Below, one piece after another: positions 61,268 to 64,000 of a stretch of 64,000 nucleotides of DNA. The stretch comes from Euryhalocaulis caribicus (GTDB lineage Bacteria; Pseudomonadota; Alphaproteobacteria; Caulobacterales; Maricaulaceae). The notes under the pieces were generated by a model. That model searched no databases and had not been told where the DNA came from. It saw only the letters and a program-made list of their open reading frames with translations. Numbering within the stretch: position 1 is the first letter of the stretch; every line of letters begins with the position of its first letter. Made by a program: the position numbers and the translations under genes. The DNA is taken from assembly GCF_000412185.1 (NCBI RefSeq), contig NZ_ASJA01000003.1:1-64000 (forward strand), in the 5' to 3' direction.

Positions 61268-63316
61268 TTATTGTCCCTCGCGCCGCCACGCCCCGCCGGT
61301 CAGAAGCAGGACCAGCGCCAGCATCAGCAGCGCGGGCGCGGCGGGCGTCGATTCCCGCTCGGCCACGCGATAACGCTCATTCCGCTTGAAGCCGATCCAT
61401 TCGCGGCCCGCGGCGTCATAGCCTTCGCGGACCCGGCGCATCTGCGGGGCTTCCCCCGCCTCGCCGGCATAGATCACGCCGCCGCCCGTGGCGCTGGCGA
61501 CGGGGGCCAGCGCCTCGCCATCGACCTTCATGTTCTCGAACTCGGCCGGGTTCAGAGCGCCGGCCGCGGCCACGGCGGTCAGCTCGCCGGCGCGGAAGCG
61601 GTGCAGCCCGGTGCCGCCGACCGTCAGTTCGGCGCGATAGCGGCCGGGCGAAACCTCGCTGAACTCCAGCAGCGTCTCTTCGCCGTTCGGCGCGGTCATG
61701 GTTCCGCCTTCCGGCGCTTCGCCCATGGTGCGCAGCTCGGCAATGGCGGTTTCGCCCTCGATCCGGGCCGATAGGCGCTCCTCTTCCAGTTCCGGCTCTT
61801 TCATGAGCCAGTGCGCGACCCGGCGGAACAATTCGCGATAGGGGCCGCCATCCTCGTATCCGCGCGCCCACAACCAGGCCTGATCGGACAGCAGCAGCCC
61901 GACGCGGCCCTCCCCCACGCGGTCCAGAACCATCAGGGGCCGGTCGTCCGGGCCGGACATCAGCGTATCGCCGGAGACGGCCTCCGCCTCGACAATGCGG
62001 AACCACGGTCCCCACTGTTCCGCGGCCTCGTCCGCGAAGCCGGCTGTGACGGGGTGGATGCGTCCGGCTTCGGTCAGGCCCGGCGCGAAGCGCTGCTCGC
62101 CGACGCGGCCCGTCGGACGGGCGGGCAGTACGCTTGCCAGCATGGAGCGCGACAGGCTCAGCGGCCCGGCGAAGGGCGGCCCGGCGGCGACCAGCAGCGC
62201 GCCGCCGTCCTCCACATAGCGCGCGACATTGTCCAGATAGAGCGGGGGCAGCACGCCGCGCCGCTTATAGCGGTCGAAGATGATCAGATCGAACTCGTCC
62301 AGCTTTTCGACGAACAGCTGGGTGGTGGGGAACTGGATCAGGGACAGCTCGTCGATCGGCGTGCGGTCGTCCTTCTGCGGCGGCCGCAGGATGGTGAAAT
62401 GGACAAGGTCCACGCTGGGGTCGGATTTCAGCAGGTTGCGCCAGTCGCGCGCGCCCTGGTGCGGCTCCCCGGTGACCAGCAGCACGCGCAGGCGGTCCCG
62501 CACGCCGGTGATGGAAAGCGCGGCGCGGTTATTGATCAGGGTCAGCTCCTCCGGCCCCTCCGCCACCGTCACCTCAACGATATTGGGGCCGCGATGGCCC
62601 AGCGGCAGCAGGACCTCCGATTCCTCGCCCACCCGGGCGCGGGCGCGCACCGGTTCGTCGCCGTCCACCGACAGGCTGACATTGGCGTAGGTCCCGGGCG
62701 GCACCGCCGGGTCGATCACTTTCACGACAAAGCTGACCGGTTCGGAGACCAGCCCGAAGGACGGCGCGCGGACAATCTCCAGCCGCCGGTCATCGGCGTC
62801 CGGGTCGCCCACCAGAACGGCGTGGAAGGGCGCGCCGAGGTCCAGCGCGTCCGGATCCTCGGGGGCGTCCTGCGCCTGTCCGTCTGTCACGTCGATCACG
62901 GCGGCCAGACGGTCGCGCGGAACCTCGGCCAGCGCGCCGGACAGCGCCTCGAAGGGCCGCGTGCCGCTGGAATCACGGGGAATTTCCGCCTCGACCAGCT
63001 CCAGACTGTCGTCGTTTTCTGCATATTGGCGGATGGCCGCCGCCACCGAATCCGCGGCGGCGGCGCGGTTTCCGGCTTCCATCGACTCGCTTCTGTCGAC
63101 CAGCATCACCGCGATGTCGGAGAGCGGCTCGCGCTCCTCCCTCACGATGGAGGGATTGGCGAGCGCGGCGATCAGCGCCAGCGCCGCCAGCGTGCGCAGG
63201 ATCCAGCCGCGCAGGCCCAGCGCGGCCCCGATCAGCACGCCCAGCAGAGCCAGCCCGCCGCCGATGATCAGCGCCAGATAGGGGACCAGCGGTTCGAACT
63301 CGATGGAAGAGATCAT
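61268..63316 (-). CDS. Membrane protein with VWA-like and glutamine-amidotransferase-like domains
   Basis: This 682-residue protein has two N-terminal helices (residues 10-33 and 38-55) and one C-terminal helix. The N-terminal soluble part resembles a von Willebrand A domain with the MIDAS-like motif MLVDRSESME (DxSxS) and AVIDVTDGQ. A second region is class I glutamine amidotransferase-like (VARYVEDGGALLVAAGPPFA; VGLLLSDQAWLWARG), lacking an obvious catalytic cysteine. Together with the DUF4159 protein upstream, with which it overlaps by 4 nt, it belongs to the widespread alphaproteobacterial cluster often near MoxR and DUF58 genes. Confidence 0.75.
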   Translation of the reverse strand: MISSIEFEPLVPYLALIIGGGLALLGVLIGAALGLRGWILRTLAALALIAALANPSIVREEREPLSDIAVMLVDRSESMEAGNRAAAADSVAAAIRQYAENDDSLELVEAEIPRDSSGTRPFEALSGALAEVPRDRLAAVIDVTDGQAQDAPEDPDALDLGAPFHAVLVGDPDADDRRLEIVRAPSFGLVSEPVSFVVKVIDPAVPPGTYANVSLSVDGDEPVRARARVGEESEVLLPLGHRGPNIVEVTVAEGPEELTLINNRAALSITGVRDRLRVLLVTGEPHQGARDWRNLLKSDPSVDLVHFTILRPPQKDDRTPIDELSLIQFPTTQLFVEKLDEFDLIIFDRYKRRGVLPPLYLDNVARYVEDGGALLVAAGPPFAGPLSLSRSMLASVLPARPTGRVGEQRFAPGLTEAGRIHPVTAGFADEAAEQWGPWFRIVEAEAVSGDTLMSGPDDRPLMVLDRVGEGRVGLLLSDQAWLWARGYEDGGPYRELFRRVAHWLMKEPELEEERLSARIEGETAIAELRTMGEAPEGGTMTAPNGEETLLEFSEVSPGRYRAELTVGGTGLHRFRAGELTAVAAAGALNPAEFENMKVDGEALAPVASATGGGVIYAGEAGEAPQMRRVREGYDAAGREWIGFKRNERYRVAERESTPAAPALLMLALVLLLTGGAWRREGQ

Positions 63317-64000
63317 TGGCCGAGGCGCTCCAGCAGCGCCGGCACGTGCACCTGATCGGCCTTGTAGTTGCCGGTCAGGACATACATCACCAGATTGACG
63401 CCGACCCGGTAGGCGATCTCCCGCTGACGCGGATCGTCAGAGGCGATGGCCGCGATCGGCCGCCCTTCGGCGTCGACCGCCCAGGCGGCGGCGTAATCGT
63501 TTGACCCGATGATGATGCCTGAAACTCCGTCGCGCCCGCTGGCCTCGTCCGTCTCGACATACAGCTTCCCGCCGTCCCAGCGGCCGGGATAGTCGTCCAG
63601 CAGATAGAAGCTCCTGGTCAGAACGTGTTCGGCCGGGTCCGGGGCCAGCGGGGGCACGTCCAGATCGGACAGCAATACCTGCAGGCCCTGATGACCGCCG
63701 CCCAGCCGCGTGGCGGCTGTCCCCGCATCCTGCGTATCGAACAGAACCGTGCCGCCCGCCTTGATATATTCGTCCAGCGCGGCGGTCTCGCGCGGGCTCA
63801 GCGGCCGCTCGCTGCTGCGCACGGGCCAGTAGAGCAGCGGATAGAGTAGCAGATTGTCCTCGCCGATGGTTACGCCCGCCGGTTCCGCCGGTTCGACGGC
63901 GGAGCGGCGGATCAGCTCGCGCGTCAGGCCCTGAAGCCCGGCGCGGCTCATCTGATCGATCTCCGCATCGCCGGTCTCGACATAGGCCAGCCGCATCTCC
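63313..64000 (-). CDS. DUF4159 protein, C-terminal part (5' end outside window)
   Basis: Only about 229 residues are present; the open frame continues past the right edge. The visible part matches the C-terminal DUF4159 domain: RLAYVETGDAEIDQMSRAGL then QGLTREL, LLYPLLYWPVRSSERPLSPR and GGTVLFDTQDAG, ending YRVGVNLVMYVLTGNYKADQ. DUF4159 is often preceded by a BatA-type membrane region, which would lie to the right of this window. It overlaps the VWA-like gene by ATGA. The function of the module is unknown. Confidence 0.85.
   Translation of the reverse strand, partial: EMRLAYVETGDAEIDQMSRAGLQGLTRELIRRSAVEPAEPAGVTIGEDNLLLYPLLYWPVRSSERPLSPRETAALDEYIKAGGTVLFDTQDAGTAATRLGGGHQGLQVLLSDLDVPPLAPDPAEHVLTRSFYLLDDYPGRWDGGKLYVETDEASGRDGVSGIIIGSNDYAAAWAVDAEGRPIAAIASDDPRQREIAYRVGVNLVMYVLTGNYKADQVHVPALLERLGQ

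Overview
The window is a GC-rich alphaproteobacterial chromosome segment that is densely coded and carries no tRNA or rRNA gene, CRISPR array or insertion sequence that I can see. Gene content and order (tsaB-rimI-fur-miaB-phoH-ybeY-corC-lnt, metK-trmB, rimP-nusA-infB, rbfA-truB-rpsO-pnp, fabA-fabB-fabI), a PodJ-like polarity protein, TonB-dependent uptake and GANTC sites before the polarity gene suggest a Caulobacterales/Maricaulales/Hyphomonadales-type bacterium. The order-level assignment is inference from gene content, not from a marker-gene tree.

Layout. 1-820: end of a P-loop ATPase gene and a GNAT acetyltransferase on the minus strand. 942-17231: a long plus-strand housekeeping block for tRNA modification (tsaB, miaB, trmB), iron regulation (fur), RNA and ribosome maturation (phoH, ybeY, rimP, nusA, infB), lipoprotein acylation (lnt) and methionine/SAM metabolism (metK behind a near-perfect palindrome). 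17321-21539: an insertion between infB and rbfA with a YdcZ-type transporter, a TonB-dependent receptor and a secreted protein of unknown function. 21610-25422: rbfA, truB, rpsO, pnp. 25585-30091: envelope genes (LbtU-like porin, DUF885 lipoprotein peptidase, CAP-domain protein), each followed by a strong terminator. 30153-32756: fabA-fabB-fabI on the minus strand for unsaturated fatty acid synthesis.

32906-43050 is a mosaic of small units: SH3 protein, 2-hydroxyacid dehydrogenase, MarC, metallo-beta-lactamase fold hydrolase, MoeB-like E1 enzyme, lipoprotein plus PIN protein, TtcA, PdeM, and a TauE/TIGR02186/DUF3429 operon. A 680-bp gene-free stretch at 38460-39142 is filled with palindromic repeats. 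43120-46407 encodes a 1095-residue coiled-coil, single-span, Sel1 and peptidoglycan-binding protein. It is followed by an orphan vsr, an acidic-tailed unknown, a CDF metal exporter and a divergent PAS-protein/TetR pair sharing a palindromic operator. 50059-55613 is a branched-chain 2-oxoacid dehydrogenase operon with a GNAT gene embedded between E2 and E3. 56036-57001 is an RTX protein behind an AT-rich leader. The rest holds a periplasmic cyclophilin, a polyaspartate lipoprotein, a short flagellin-like protein, a pirin, an MscS channel and two membrane proteins of a VWA/DUF4159 cluster cut by the window end.

Two genes, tsaB and the PIN gene, have no ATG, GTG or TTG that preserves their conserved N-termini. 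Both appear to start at a CTG overlapping the upstream stop as CTGA. I did not find a clearly new multi-gene system. The best leads are the CTG starts, the TonB receptor/secreted-protein pair inserted in a core operon, the orphan flagellin-like protein, and the GNAT inside the dehydrogenase operon.
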